Notes: generated by a model from the letters alone, not told the origin. A DNA stretch of 64,000 nucleotides from Mycobacterium sp. D16R12 (GCF_002013465.1 NZ_MAFC01000002.1:372001-436000), one strand, 5' to 3'; counted from the first letter of the stretch, positions 1 through 10,732 are shown. Numbers and translations: made by a program.

Positions 1-1982
1 TCCGGAATGACTCCGACGCTGGCCAGATACTGCACGACAGCCAGCTGCGTGATCAGCAATGCCGGCTGGCAACGGTCGGTGCTGGCGAGCGCCAGCTCGG
101 CGGTCGGTGTGTGCTCGGCCGGATACATCACATCGAGCAGTCCGGGGCTGTGTGCCGCGGCGGCAAGACGTTCGATGGTTGCATTCACCTCCGGCACTGT
201 GGCCTTCAAGGAGGCAAGCTCGTTGACGGTCTGCGCCCCCTGACCGGCGAACAGAAAGCAGACCCGCGGGATCGCGGAGGACGGTCTGGCCGACCGATAC
301 CAGACGTCATCGCCTATCCGCGTGGGAATTTCACCGCCCGCCTTGAGCACCGCGAGTGCGGCGCGCAAGTGTTCGTGGAGCTCCAGGATGGAGCCGGTCA
401 CGATGAGCAACTCCACTGCGCGGTCCTCCCGGCGCGTGAGCGCCCGGGCCACCTGCCCGAGGTCCAGGTCGGGGGTGGCGTCGATATCGTCCAGCAGATA
501 CTGGCAACGCACCTCGATATCGCGCGCGTTCTCACCGCGAATCGGTATCACCCAGGAGTCCCGTGGTGTGCCCGCGCGCATGACGTCACGTGGTTGACCC
601 GCCTCCAGGAGCACGTGCACGTTGGTTCCGCCGAATCCGAACGCGCTGACACCCGCCACGTGCGGCCGTACCGGCACAGCGGGCAGCGTGGTCACCGATT
701 CGGCGATGCGCCAACCGCGTTCCTCCAGGTTCAGGGCATCTCGCTTCGCGCGGATGTTCGGCTGCGGCGGAATGATCCCGGTGCGCAACACCAGCGCCGT
801 TTTGATCAGACCGATCAGTCCCGCCGCAGACATGGCATGCCCCACATTGGCTTTCGCACTGCCGAGATACCGCGGCAGATTCCCGCGGTGCGCCAAACAA
901 GAGCTCAACGACTCGACCTCCACCGCATCACCGACCGGGGTGGCGGTACCGTGCGCCTCGACGTAGTCGATCTGACCGGGATCCAATCCCGCGTCTGCAA
1001 GTGCGAATTCGATTGCGGCGCGCTGCCCCGCGGCTTGCGGCTCCATCGGACCGGCTCCGGCGCCGTCGTTGTTGCATCCGACGCCACGCAACCAGGCATG
1101 TACCTCGCCCCGCGCAGGCAGGGTGTCCTCGCGGGACAGCACGATGACGCCGACTCCCTCACCCAGCACGAATCCGTCTGCGCTCGCGTCGAAGGGGGCG
1201 CAGACCCCGGACTTGGAGACCGCGCCGATCTTCGAGAACATCACCAGCGAATCGGGCACCAGATTCAGGTGCACTCCGGCAACGATCGCCACCTCGCATT
1301 GCCCTGACCGCAGCGCGAGCACAGCGTTGTTCAGCGCCACCAGTGACGATGCGCAGGCGGCGTCGACGGCCATCGACGGACCACGCAGATTGAATGCTCT
1401 GCTGATCATCGCGGCCGACATGTTGAGCAGCGAGCCCGGCATGGTGAACGGTCGCACCACCGGAACGTCGGCCGTCAGCGCCCGCGAATCGATGTCGGAA
1501 AGACTCGAGGAATCCCCGAATTCACCGGCGCCCAGCTGCACTCCACGCAGCGGTGCACTCACCACCACCTCGCGGAAATCGGATGTCGAGATACCGACGT
1601 ACACGCCGACGCTGCGGCCCGCGAAGCTCTCTTGATCGAAGCCGGCGTCTTCCAACGCTTCGCGCGTGGTTGTCAACAGAATGCGATGCTGCGGATCCAT
1701 GACTTCGGCCTGCCGCGGCGAGATCCCGAAGGTGAGCGGGTCGAACCGGTCGATACCGCTGACCGCAGCCATCACATCGGTGTAGGTGGTGTTGGGGCGC
1801 TTACCTTCCGGATCGAAGAACGGCCCATGCTCCCAGCGCTCCCGCGGGATCTGTCCGACGGCAGTGTCGCCTCGCAGCAGCATCTGCCAGAAGGATCGGA
1901 CATCCCCGGCCCCCGGTACCTGGCAGGCCATCCCCACGATGGCCAGCGGCTCCGATGGACCGTTCCCGCGGTGCGCGTCCAT
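1..1982 (-). CDS. Type I polyketide synthase, N-terminal part (KS and start of AT)
   Basis: Open reading frame entering from the left edge; 660 codons are visible and the 3' end is outside the window. Residues about 13-430 form a ketosynthase: the nucleophile Cys210 lies in DAACASSL, and the two catalytic histidines are His344 (EAHGT) and His382 (KANVGH), so the KS looks active. The FAGQGAQ motif near residue 580 opens an acyltransferase domain, but its GHS motif is cut off. The active-site context is DAACASS rather than the DTACSSS of most mycobacterial modular PKSs. The ATG overlaps the stop of the upstream ACP gene by one base (TGATG), so the two are translationally coupled. Product unknown. 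The KS call is firm; the rest of the module cannot be judged. Confidence 0.93.
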   Translation of the reverse strand, partial: MDAHRGNGPSEPLAIVGMACQVPGAGDVRSFWQMLLRGDTAVGQIPRERWEHGPFFDPEGKRPNTTYTDVMAAVSGIDRFDPLTFGISPRQAEVMDPQHRILLTTTREALEDAGFDQESFAGRSVGVYVGISTSDFREVVVSAPLRGVQLGAGEFGDSSSLSDIDSRALTADVPVVRPFTMPGSLLNMSAAMISRAFNLRGPSMAVDAACASSLVALNNAVLALRSGQCEVAIVAGVHLNLVPDSLVMFSKIGAVSKSGVCAPFDASADGFVLGEGVGVIVLSREDTLPARGEVHAWLRGVGCNNDGAGAGPMEPQAAGQRAAIEFALADAGLDPGQIDYVEAHGTATPVGDAVEVESLSSCLAHRGNLPRYLGSAKANVGHAMSAAGLIGLIKTALVLRTGIIPPQPNIRAKRDALNLEERGWRIAESVTTLPAVPVRPHVAGVSAFGFGGTNVHVLLEAGQPRDVMRAGTPRDSWVIPIRGENARDIEVRCQYLLDDIDATPDLDLGQVARALTRREDRAVELLIVTGSILELHEHLRAALAVLKAGGEIPTRIGDDVWYRSARPSSAIPRVCFLFAGQGAQTVNELASLKATVPEVNATIERLAAAAHSPGLLDVMYPAEHTPTAELALASTDRCQPALLITQLAVVQYLASVGVIP

Positions 1983-2251
1983 CAGCCGGCGAGCTCAGCG
2001 GCCAGATGTGCGCGTACGACTGTGGCCAGGTCGGCGATCGTCTTCACCCTGACCAGCTCACGTGGCGGCAGGCGGACCCCGGTGACTTCTTCGATATGCG
2101 TCAGAAACTCGAGGGTCTGCACCGAGCTGTAACCCAGGTCCGCGATCTCCGATTCGGGGGTGAGCTCGGGAAGTGCCTCGGTGGCCACCGACTGGAGGGC
2201 CTCGAAGACGAGGTCAAGCTCCTCGGAGAACACGATGTTGTTCGATGTCAC
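1982..2251 (-). CDS. Stand-alone acyl carrier protein coupled to the PKS
   Basis: An 89-residue acyl carrier protein. Ser43 in the LGYSSVQ motif is the expected 4'-phosphopantetheine attachment site (the family more often has DSL at this place). The size is that of a discrete four-helix ACP. The GTG start (2249-2251) is preceded at 3-5 bases by GAGGTGA, a good ribosome binding site. Its stop overlaps the ATG of the PKS, so it probably supplies or carries the starter or extender acyl chain for that synthase. A separate ACP gene before a type I PKS is unusual in mycobacteria, where the ACP is normally inside the megasynthase. Confidence 0.88.
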   Translation of the reverse strand: MTSNNIVFSEELDLVFEALQSVATEALPELTPESEIADLGYSSVQTLEFLTHIEEVTGVRLPPRELVRVKTIADLATVVRAHLAAELAG

Positions 2252-2692
2252 CAGTCACCTCAAATATCTACGCGCGGATGATGTTTCGCAGCGATTGACG
2301 ACGCTGTCATGGCGAACAGCGTTGAGGCTATGGAGATATGCGGTGCGCTATGAACCCTGCACGTCCTGATGTGTCAAGTCAACGGCACGACCGGCCTTGT
2401 ATGTCAGGTTGGATGACGTATGGCTGTGATACTCGACACGTTCGGGAATGTATCAACCGTTCCGGTCGGCTGAAAGATATTCGCGCACAGCCTGTTCGAG
2501 GACCAGTACCGCGGTGGACATTGTCTGTAATGAGATGCTCTCGTCATAGACCGCCCAACCGTCATCTCCCGGGCCGAACGTCACCGCGGGTCGCAGTGAC
2601 GCTAACAGCGGATTCGGTTGCAGTTCAGCGGCTCACACCGGCACGAGGCCTGGTTTGCGCCACCGGCGAGAGAATTAAGTTCGAGCTCTAGC
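2252..2692. other. Intergenic region upstream of the ACP-PKS genes
   Basis: This 441-base stretch separates the phosphotransferase gene from the ACP gene, both on the minus strand. It is less GC-rich than its surroundings. Short open frames exist but have no ribosome binding site, no recognisable protein family and no consistent codon bias. It most likely holds the promoter and control region of the ACP-PKS operon. No clear palindrome or terminator hairpin was found. Confidence 0.5.
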
Positions 2693-3841
2693 TCAGTCCT
2701 CGGTAAAAGTCTCGCCGCGCAGCGCCGCGATGACGTCCGCCGCATGGGCCGCCACGACAAGGTCACCCACACGCTCGGCGGCCGCATGTAGTGCCATCCA
2801 GCGCCCAAGAAGCGCGGGATGGCTGGGCGCGGGGTTTCCCAGGGCCACCGTGTCCTCGTCGAGGTCAAGGTCGATGGTGAAGTACTCGTGGGTAGCAAGC
2901 CACACCCACATCAGTCGCGCATCCAGGACGCGTCGCGCAAGTGTCTCGTCATCGGCCAGTGCCGGGGCGATCGACACCACATCGGAGCGCCACGCTTCGG
3001 TCATCGCATCGTCGAGCTCGGCGACTTCCCCGCGTTCGGTGGCGCCGAGGAACTCCGGATAGACAGTGAGTGCGTGCGCGATGTCCAGCACGATGTCGCG
3101 GAATCCGCCCCACTCGTAGTCAAGGATTCGGACACCGTGTTCGGTGACGAGGATGTTGTCGGGCGCAACCTCGGAAGGGCTAAAGGCTCGAACGCCGCCC
3201 CTACCGAAGAGTTCCGCTGTTTGCTGTAGGCGCGGAATCAGCGCTGGCGGCACCTCGAGGGAGTACTCACTCCTCAGGATCTGCCGCAGTGGCGCGATGG
3301 TGTCCGCTCCGCCGAGGCGCTGCTGCGCCGGGTCGACATCAGTCTTCTTGACATCGAGGCGCCGAAGCAGCGCAGCAAAGTCACCTTCACGCCCCACCGT
3401 GGCGACATGCATCCGCCCCAAGGCTTGCGCCCACGCCATCAATGCGTGGTTTATCGCAGCACGATTGCGCTCTGCGAGCAGCTCGGACATGGTGGGCGCG
3501 GACCCCAGGTCGGTGAGCACGATGAGCCGTTCGGCGATCGAGTAGGCAACCAGCTCCGGGCCGGGCCGATGCTTGGCGGTCAGGGAGTTTGCGAACTGAT
3601 ACGACACGACCTCGCGCAGCACGGCGTCATCGGATCCCCCCTCGGGGACCTGCTTGATCACCATGGACTTGGGCAACGCAAACGGGTTCTGCACCGCACG
3701 GACCCGAATAACGATCGCAGGCCCGCTGCCACCGAGATCTTCGGGTTCAGCCAACGTCACGGTCGCCCCCGCGCGCTTGGAGAGCAACTCCTCAGCTGTG
3801 GCGATAACCTGTGCGACGGGGTCTGCCAATAGTGTCGTCAT
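2693..3841 (-). CDS. APH/choline-kinase-fold phosphotransferase with altered catalytic loop
   Basis: A 382-residue protein of the aminoglycoside phosphotransferase/choline kinase fold (kinase-like, substrate unknown). The N-lobe carries the lysine of a VIKQ strand. The metal-binding stretch ILDYEWGG (Asp241, Glu243) is recognisable. The catalytic loop, normally HGDxxxxN, reads PSEVAPDN: the His is Pro and the catalytic Asp is replaced by Glu224, while Asn229 is kept. Activity may therefore be changed or lost. The gene is divergent from a TetR gene 138 bases away. A TATAAA -10 box (3864-3869) and an AGGTGAGG ribosome binding site precede the ATG. Substrate could be a drug or a small alcohol; sequence does not decide. 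Confidence 0.75.
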   Translation of the reverse strand: MTTLLADPVAQVIATAEELLSKRAGATVTLAEPEDLGGSGPAIVIRVRAVQNPFALPKSMVIKQVPEGGSDDAVLREVVSYQFANSLTAKHRPGPELVAYSIAERLIVLTDLGSAPTMSELLAERNRAAINHALMAWAQALGRMHVATVGREGDFAALLRRLDVKKTDVDPAQQRLGGADTIAPLRQILRSEYSLEVPPALIPRLQQTAELFGRGGVRAFSPSEVAPDNILVTEHGVRILDYEWGGFRDIVLDIAHALTVYPEFLGATERGEVAELDDAMTEAWRSDVVSIAPALADDETLARRVLDARLMWVWLATHEYFTIDLDLDEDTVALGNPAPSHPALLGRWMALHAAAERVGDLVVAAHAADVIAALRGETFTED

Positions 3842-3860
3842 TACCGCCTCACCTTACCCC

Positions 3861-3873
3861 GTCTTTATAAGAC
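3861..3873 (-). promoter_or_regulatory. Probable -10 region of the phosphotransferase gene inside a palindrome
   Basis: GTCTTTATAAGAC is a palindrome with 5-base arms. Read on the minus strand it contains TATAAA, a good -10 hexamer placed about 23 bases before the start codon at 3841. A repressor could bind here, but the sequence differs from the TetR operators further right. Confidence 0.45.
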
Positions 3874-3944
3874 TGTGGGGCGGCACACACTCATCCCGTA
3901 ATTCACATTCATGCATTTGCCAGTGTTGGTCGCAGACGTTGCCC

Positions 3945-3973
3945 TTGCGCGTCCTGACCGATCGGTCTAATTT
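3945..3973 (+). promoter_or_regulatory. Promoter of the TetR-glycosyltransferase-atpE2 operon
   Basis: TTGCGC (3945-3950) and TAATTT (3968-3973) are separated by exactly 17 bases. The -10 ends six bases before the ATG at 3980, so transcription probably starts at or next to the start codon and the message is leaderless. No ribosome binding site is present before the ATG, which agrees. Confidence 0.6.
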
Positions 3974-3988
3974 AAGACCATGCGGTCT
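3956..3988. promoter_or_regulatory. Twin palindromic operators for the adjacent TetR protein
   Basis: GACCGATCGGTC (3956-3967) is a perfect 12-base palindrome in the promoter spacer. AGACCATGCGGTCT (3975-3988) is a second palindrome with the same GACC/GGTC arms and contains the start codon. Their centres are 20 bases apart, two helical turns. This arrangement is typical for a TetR protein repressing its own gene. Confidence 0.65.
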
Positions 3989-4599
3989 GCAGAGACGTTG
4001 ACGTTCACAGAACGGGCCCGACGGGCACAGATAGTGGCCGGCGCCATCGAGGTGCTCGCCGGTGCGGGGTATCCACAGACATCGCTGGCGAAAATTGCCG
4101 AGCACGTCGGAGTGGCCAAGAGCGCGGTGCTGTATCACTTCACGTCCAAAACCGAGGTCATCGAATCCGTGATGCTCGAAGTCTTCACTCGTGCCGCCAC
4201 CGTCATCGTGCCTGCAGTGCACGCAGAGACCACCGCGCTTGCGCGTCTCACGGGCTACATCAGAGCCAATATCGAATTCGTGGTGAGTAACCGGGTGGCC
4301 GCGATCGCCCTACTGGAGATCATCACCGGTTACCGCAGCCAGGATGGTCTGCGGTTCGACCAGGCAGCGGCCGGCGCAGCACCCCCCGCCGAGTTCGCCG
4401 CGATGGATCCAGAGGCGATTTTCACCGATGGCGTCGCGACCGGTGAATTCCAGTCGGTGTCACCCCGGTTCATGAAGAACGCCTTGCGGGCGGCGCTTGA
4501 TGGCGCCGTGTGGGAGCTGGGACGCGACCCGGACTATGACGCCATCGGATACGGAGAACAGCTCGTCGACATGTTCACCAAAGCCGTCGGTGCAGCACC

Positions 4600-4603
<4 letters not shown>
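3980..4603 (+). CDS. TetR family transcriptional regulator
   Basis: A 207-residue TetR-type repressor. The N-terminal helix-turn-helix spans about residues 33-57 (TSLAKIAEHVGVAKSAVLYHF), followed by a divergent helical ligand-binding domain. The last base triplet overlaps the next gene as ATGA, so regulator, glycosyltransferase and atpE paralogue form one operon. Two palindromes with GACC/GGTC arms cover its promoter and start codon, which predicts autorepression and induction by a ligand, probably the compound handled by the downstream enzymes. The divergent phosphotransferase may be controlled too. Confidence 0.92.
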
Positions 4604-6121
<1,518 letters not shown>

Positions 6122-7150
6122 TCACCCGGCCGCGGCATCCCCCACGGCCATGACGATCTCGTGGATCAGGCGCATCTTCTCCAGCACCGGACCGCGCAGC
6201 ACGAACGGGTACAGATCGTCGCGCCCCATGGAGCGGTTGACCATGTTCAGCGACCACGCCAAGGGCAGCCACATCTCGATGATGGTGTCGAATCCGCTGG
6301 GGCCCAGCACCCTGCGATCGAAGGTGCCGCCCGCGGGCGCCAGCGCGAAGGCAGCGGCGGTGTCCAGCGTGTCCCGGACATGCAGGTAATGCGCGAAGGT
6401 CTCCGCCCAGTCCTCGGCGGGATGCATGGTGGCATAGGAGGAAACGAAACTCGCCTGCCAGCCCTCGGGCGCACCCTGCTGATAGTGCCGATCAAGTGCT
6501 GCCTGGTAGTCGGCATCCGGATCGCCGAACAGCGCGCGAAACCTCTGCTCATAGTCCGCAGAGGTTTCGACGAGCCGGTAATAGAAGTAGTGCCCGATCT
6601 CGTGACGAAAATGCCCGAGCAGTGTGCGATACGGCTCATCCATCGAGATACGAAGCTGCTCACGGTGCACGTCATCGCCCTCGGCGAGATCCAGCGTGAT
6701 CACCCCGTTGTGGTGTCCCGTCATCACCTGCTGCTCTTCACTGGACAGCAGATCGAAGGCCAGTCCGAACTCGGTGTCGACATCTCGCCCCGTCACCGGT
6801 AATCGCAGCTCAGCGAGCTCTGCAATGAGCCGGCGCTTCGCCTTCTCAGCCTCGGCGAACGCCGGCAAAGCCGTGCCGTCAGAATCACTGGGCCGGGTGC
6901 GCGTCAGCACGCAGGACGCGCACAACGTGTCCGTTCCAGTGCCGTCCACCAGCCAATTACATTCGGCCACATGAAGGTTCGCGCACAGGTGATGATTGTC
7001 CGAGTCAACGAATCCGGGCCCGTCGTCCTGGGCGATGACCAGCAAGGCCTTGTCCTGGAGCGAGAACCCGACATGGCTGCCACAGGCCAGGCACACCGAG
7101 TTTTCGAACGCCAGATGCTGGCCACACTGCGGACAGATGAAGTCACGCAC
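6122..7150 (-). CDS. Zinc-ribbon metallopeptidase (Rv2568c type)
   Basis: A 342-residue putative zinc peptidase. An N-terminal zinc ribbon uses Cys6, Cys9, Cys20 and Cys23, with two more Cys pairs by residue 80. The catalytic motif HEIGH is at residues 183-187. The GTG start at 7150 overlaps the end of the upstream transglutaminase gene by 8 bases; longer in-frame extensions run antisense to nothing useful and are rejected. It corresponds to M. tuberculosis Rv2568c by position and content. It is the last gene of a four-gene cluster that also encodes two transglutaminase domains and an ATP-grasp protein, so it may trim a peptide product. It ends directly against the atpE paralogue in convergent orientation. 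Confidence 0.85.
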   Translation of the reverse strand: MRDFICPQCGQHLAFENSVCLACGSHVGFSLQDKALLVIAQDDGPGFVDSDNHHLCANLHVAECNWLVDGTGTDTLCASCVLTRTRPSDSDGTALPAFAEAEKAKRRLIAELAELRLPVTGRDVDTEFGLAFDLLSSEEQQVMTGHHNGVITLDLAEGDDVHREQLRISMDEPYRTLLGHFRHEIGHYFYYRLVETSADYEQRFRALFGDPDADYQAALDRHYQQGAPEGWQASFVSSYATMHPAEDWAETFAHYLHVRDTLDTAAAFALAPAGGTFDRRVLGPSGFDTIIEMWLPLAWSLNMVNRSMGRDDLYPFVLRGPVLEKMRLIHEIVMAVGDAAAG

Positions 7151-8072
7151 GAGCGGGGCTCTCCTGACACGGTGCCACGTCCACCGAGACCTTGATCGTG
7201 CTGCTCTCGGAATCGGTGTAGATGATGCCGCGCAAGGGCGGTACGTCCGCGTAATCACGACCCCACGCGACGGTGACATACCGCGCGTCGGCAACCGTGT
7301 CATTCGTCGGGTCGAACGCGACCCATCCATCGGGCGGTACCCACACCGCCGCCCACGCATGGGTGGCGTCGGCGCCGACCAAGCGAGGCTTCCCGGGCGG
7401 CGGATTCGTTGCGAGGTAACCGGATACGTAGCGCGCCGCGAGCCCCTGGGTGCGCAGCGCGGTGGCCGCCATGCGGGCGAAGTCCTGACAAACGCCCTCC
7501 CCCGCGGCCAGCACTTCGCTGACCTTGGTGGAAATGGTGGTGGACCCCGACCGGTATTGGAAGTCACGATAGATCCGGCCCATCAGGTCCACGACAGCTT
7601 CCCCGAGCGGGCGCCCGGCGGTGAAACTCACCGCGGCATAGGCACGTACATCATCGGTGATCTCGGGGGGCACCAAGTCCAGCACGAACTCGGCGGCGAG
7701 TGCGCCGGCCCCGGTCGATTCCCCGTATGCCGGGCGGGCCAGCTCCCACGCCTGCTCCCACCCCGCAGCGGGAGGCCGCGGAGTGCTGACATCCACGATC
7801 GAGCGGGCGGTCACGCTGAGCTCCCGGTGCGGTGTGGTGACGTGGAAGTACGAGCTGAGATTTCCGTATACGTCCCTGCCGGTGGAACTGTCCGAGGGCT
7901 CTGGTTCGACGATCAGCTCGTTCGATTCACAACGCTGCCAATCGGTGTCACGCGGCGTGAGGTAGCCGCGCCCATACGAGCTGGTGACGTCGTCGGAGTA
8001 CTTGTACAGGGTGCGGTGCGTCACCTGGTACTGGATCACGGATGCGGCGCCCGCGGGGGGACCATCGGTCAC
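7143..8072 (-). CDS. Transglutaminase-like cysteine protease (Rv2569c type)
   Basis: A 309-residue cytoplasmic protein with an N-terminal beta domain and a C-terminal transglutaminase-like domain. The triad is intact: Cys195 (GVCQDF), His238 (DATHAWA) and Asp254 (DPTN). Such proteins act as peptidases or amide transferases. The GTG start at 8072 overlaps the stop of the ATP-grasp gene as GTGA. Equivalent to M. tuberculosis Rv2569c by gene order. It has the same fold as the N-terminal part of the large protein at 10785-14111, so the cluster holds two related cysteine enzymes. Confidence 0.9.
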   Translation of the reverse strand: MTDGPPAGAASVIQYQVTHRTLYKYSDDVTSSYGRGYLTPRDTDWQRCESNELIVEPEPSDSSTGRDVYGNLSSYFHVTTPHRELSVTARSIVDVSTPRPPAAGWEQAWELARPAYGESTGAGALAAEFVLDLVPPEITDDVRAYAAVSFTAGRPLGEAVVDLMGRIYRDFQYRSGSTTISTKVSEVLAAGEGVCQDFARMAATALRTQGLAARYVSGYLATNPPPGKPRLVGADATHAWAAVWVPPDGWVAFDPTNDTVADARYVTVAWGRDYADVPPLRGIIYTDSESSTIKVSVDVAPCQESPARA

Positions 8073-10732
8073 GGCAATCTCCGCCTCGGGTCGGGGCCCC
8101 ACAGTGGCTGCATACCGGTCGGCATCGACAGGTGCGTCTTGGTGACCACGGAAGACAGTTCGCGCAACGCTTGATGGACGTTGTCGAGGGTATCTGCGAG
8201 TGTGTCGCGCTGCCCGTCCTCGCCCGCGACCTCCAGATCGGCAGGATCGATCCGCCGCAACTGTGTCACCAAGTCCTCCACCAACCGCTCCGGGCGTGAG
8301 GTTCCCGAGGCGCTCGGCAATGACTTGAGGTCGGTGCGTAACGACTCCACTTGATACAGAAGCGATCTCGGATTGACGGCATCGAACAGCAGCAGATCGG
8401 CAACGGCCTCGAGACTGATCTTGCCCCGGGTGCGGCGGCGATACATCACCGAGGACTCGCACGCCACCAACGTGGACTCGGTGACGGACTGCTCGGCCGC
8501 ACGGCCGCGGACCGTCGTGAGCGTGGAACGCAGCAGGGCCGTCAGGCCGAGACCGCGCTCGATGCGCTTGCCGATATCCATGATCGTCCAGCCGATATCG
8601 TGCACCGTCGACTCCGCCGCCAGGCCTGCCAGGGCGAGAAGTCCTGCCAGTACCTGAGTCTGGGTGGCGGCGAGCACCGTATCGTCGGCACGGGTGGGGC
8701 TACCGCCCGACCGCGTGGAATCGTCGTACTCAGCCCCTGCTGTCGCGATGGCCCGGTCCATGCCGCCGAGCACCATCCAGGTGTCGTTGGACATCTGATC
8801 CCGAACCGCGCGGGCCGCCAGACCAAGCCGTTCCACCGATTGCGCCAGGGACCCGACTCGCTCCTTGTCCACCGTCAATGACCACAACTGGGTGCCCAGA
8901 TCCTCGGAGCCGGTGTCGGTACCGGTGATGTCGCCAAGTGCCTTCAACAGCACCGGGACGCATTCACTGGCCTCCATGAACTGCCGATACCGGTACTCGT
9001 GGAACCGTTCCCGGGTGACGGACAACAGCCGGACCAGATTTTCCGCACGCTCTCCATACCGCCCCAGCCAGAACAGATCGGACAACACGCGCGGTGAACT
9101 GACCGCATCGGCGCCCGCTAATCGACCGGTGGGCAGATCCAGCGATGTCACCGTCAGGGCCCGCTCGGTCTGATCGCGATCCGGCTGTTGAACCCAAATA
9201 TCTTTGGCAGCAATACTGTTGAGCGTCGATCCGGAGTATCCGGAAGCGGCAACGTATCCGAGACCGCCGATCATCGGCGCGTAACCGCCGCGCTGTGCCA
9301 CCGTGAACAGTCGCATACCGATCGGCGCCGCGGTGAGGGCGCCGGAGCGCAGATAGGTGGGGGCCACCGACAGCTCGGGGAGTTCCTGACCGACCCAGCG
9401 CCAGGGCGCCGCCTCGATGCGCGCCCGCAATGTCTCCAGGGTCTGCACTGACTGCAATGGTCCGGTGTAAACCTCTTCCCCCACTGTTGATTTGACCAGC
9501 AGCGAGCCCACGTTCGCGAGCAGGTGCGAGCGCTCCGCATCGATGCCGCCCCACCAGATTTGACCTCCGGACAAGGCGAGCGGCTCGTCGAACAGCCGCT
9601 GCGACAGCTCCGGCAGGAAACGAGCCAGGCCCGGGTTCTCCAATACCCCGCTGCCCAGCGAGTTGACGACGGTCACTGCGCCCCGGCGAAGTACCTCGAC
9701 CAAGCCAACGACTCCCAGCCGTGAGTCGGCGCGCAGATCCAGCGGATCGGAATAGGCGGCGTCGACGCGACGAAGTACCACGTCCACCCGGCGCAGGGTG
9801 CCCAGTGACCGCATCCACAGCTTGCCGTCACGCACCACCAGATCCGCGGATTCGACCAGCGGAAAACCCAGCACAGATGCGAGGTACGCCTGATCGAAGG
9901 ATGTCTCCGAGTGGATACCGGGACTGAGCACGACCACCGACGGATCCTCGACCGACTCCGGAGCGACATCGATGAGTGCCAGGCGAAGTGTTTGTGCGAA
10001 CGACGAGGTCGGCCTCGGTGCCACCTTCTCGTAGAGATCGGGGGCGGCGTGAGCCACCACGCGGCGGTCCGCCATCGCATACCCGGCGCCCGATGGCGCC
10101 TGCGTCCAGTCCGCATTCACCCGGAACTCGCCGGTGCCGGTGCGGCCGACATCACTGCCGAGCAGAAACAGCTGATGCCTGCCGGGCAGGGCCATGCCGT
10201 GAGCCGCGCGCACATATCCGGGATGTGCGAACAGCAGCTGTGGCGGCAACGCTCCGGAACTGATCAACTCCTGCGGCCCGTACAGGTCGCTGAGGATGGC
10301 GTCCAGCAGCGTGGCCCGCTGCGTCAGACCAACCTCCAGGGCATCCCAGTCGTCGGAGTCGACGAGCAGCGGGAGCCCATCCAGACGCCACGGCACCGGA
10401 TGAGTGGGCGCATCGGGCGCGGGCACAGACGTCGAGACGCGCCCGGGATCCATGTAGGTGATGCCGTCGCTGTCGACGAGGGTGCGGACCCGATCGAGCA
10501 GGCGGTCCAAACCGGGACGGCCCCGTTGCGCGATGGCGTCGGCCAGGTCGGTCCAGGCCGGGCGGACGCTGCCATCGGGCGCCAGGAACTCGTCGTAACC
10601 CGCCTGGCTGCCCCGCCGTCCCACCTCGAACAGTGACCCCTGGGCACGAATGCTGCGGTACTGCCCGATCAGCGGGTTATCGGCCAGCGAGAAGTCGGGT
10701 CCGACGGGAGCCCCCGAAGCAGGTGCTGCCAC
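8069..10732 (-). CDS. Circularly permuted ATP-grasp / alpha-E fusion protein (Rv2567 type)
   Basis: An 887-residue two-domain protein. Residues about 1-500 match the circularly permuted ATP-grasp type 2 family (COG2308), with nucleotide-site segments such as VVLSPGIHSETSFDQAYLA and the acidic WWGGIDAERS stretch. Residues about 570-880 are the helical alpha-E domain (COG2307). In many bacteria these are two genes; mycobacteria have the fusion (Rv2567). ATP-grasp enzymes of this group are predicted to join amino acids or peptides. The gene lies 52 bases after the large transglutaminase/amidoligase gene and overlaps the next by 4 bases. The ATP-grasp activity is a family prediction. Confidence 0.88.
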   Translation of the reverse strand: MAAPASGAPVGPDFSLADNPLIGQYRSIRAQGSLFEVGRRGSQAGYDEFLAPDGSVRPAWTDLADAIAQRGRPGLDRLLDRVRTLVDSDGITYMDPGRVSTSVPAPDAPTHPVPWRLDGLPLLVDSDDWDALEVGLTQRATLLDAILSDLYGPQELISSGALPPQLLFAHPGYVRAAHGMALPGRHQLFLLGSDVGRTGTGEFRVNADWTQAPSGAGYAMADRRVVAHAAPDLYEKVAPRPTSSFAQTLRLALIDVAPESVEDPSVVVLSPGIHSETSFDQAYLASVLGFPLVESADLVVRDGKLWMRSLGTLRRVDVVLRRVDAAYSDPLDLRADSRLGVVGLVEVLRRGAVTVVNSLGSGVLENPGLARFLPELSQRLFDEPLALSGGQIWWGGIDAERSHLLANVGSLLVKSTVGEEVYTGPLQSVQTLETLRARIEAAPWRWVGQELPELSVAPTYLRSGALTAAPIGMRLFTVAQRGGYAPMIGGLGYVAASGYSGSTLNSIAAKDIWVQQPDRDQTERALTVTSLDLPTGRLAGADAVSSPRVLSDLFWLGRYGERAENLVRLLSVTRERFHEYRYRQFMEASECVPVLLKALGDITGTDTGSEDLGTQLWSLTVDKERVGSLAQSVERLGLAARAVRDQMSNDTWMVLGGMDRAIATAGAEYDDSTRSGGSPTRADDTVLAATQTQVLAGLLALAGLAAESTVHDIGWTIMDIGKRIERGLGLTALLRSTLTTVRGRAAEQSVTESTLVACESSVMYRRRTRGKISLEAVADLLLFDAVNPRSLLYQVESLRTDLKSLPSASGTSRPERLVEDLVTQLRRIDPADLEVAGEDGQRDTLADTLDNVHQALRELSSVVTKTHLSMPTGMQPLWGPDPRRRLP

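Noticed and set aside
111..1307. 398-codon open frame on the plus strand
   Set aside because: It lies antisense to the PKS ketosynthase, shows no family match, and is a by-product of high GC content.
2338..2691. 117-codon open frame in the gap before the ACP gene
   Set aside because: No ribosome binding site and no family features; amino acid use is unlike a real protein.
6122..7567. 481-codon version of the metallopeptidase
   Set aside because: The first 139 codons lie in another frame of the transglutaminase gene and have no similarity to the family.
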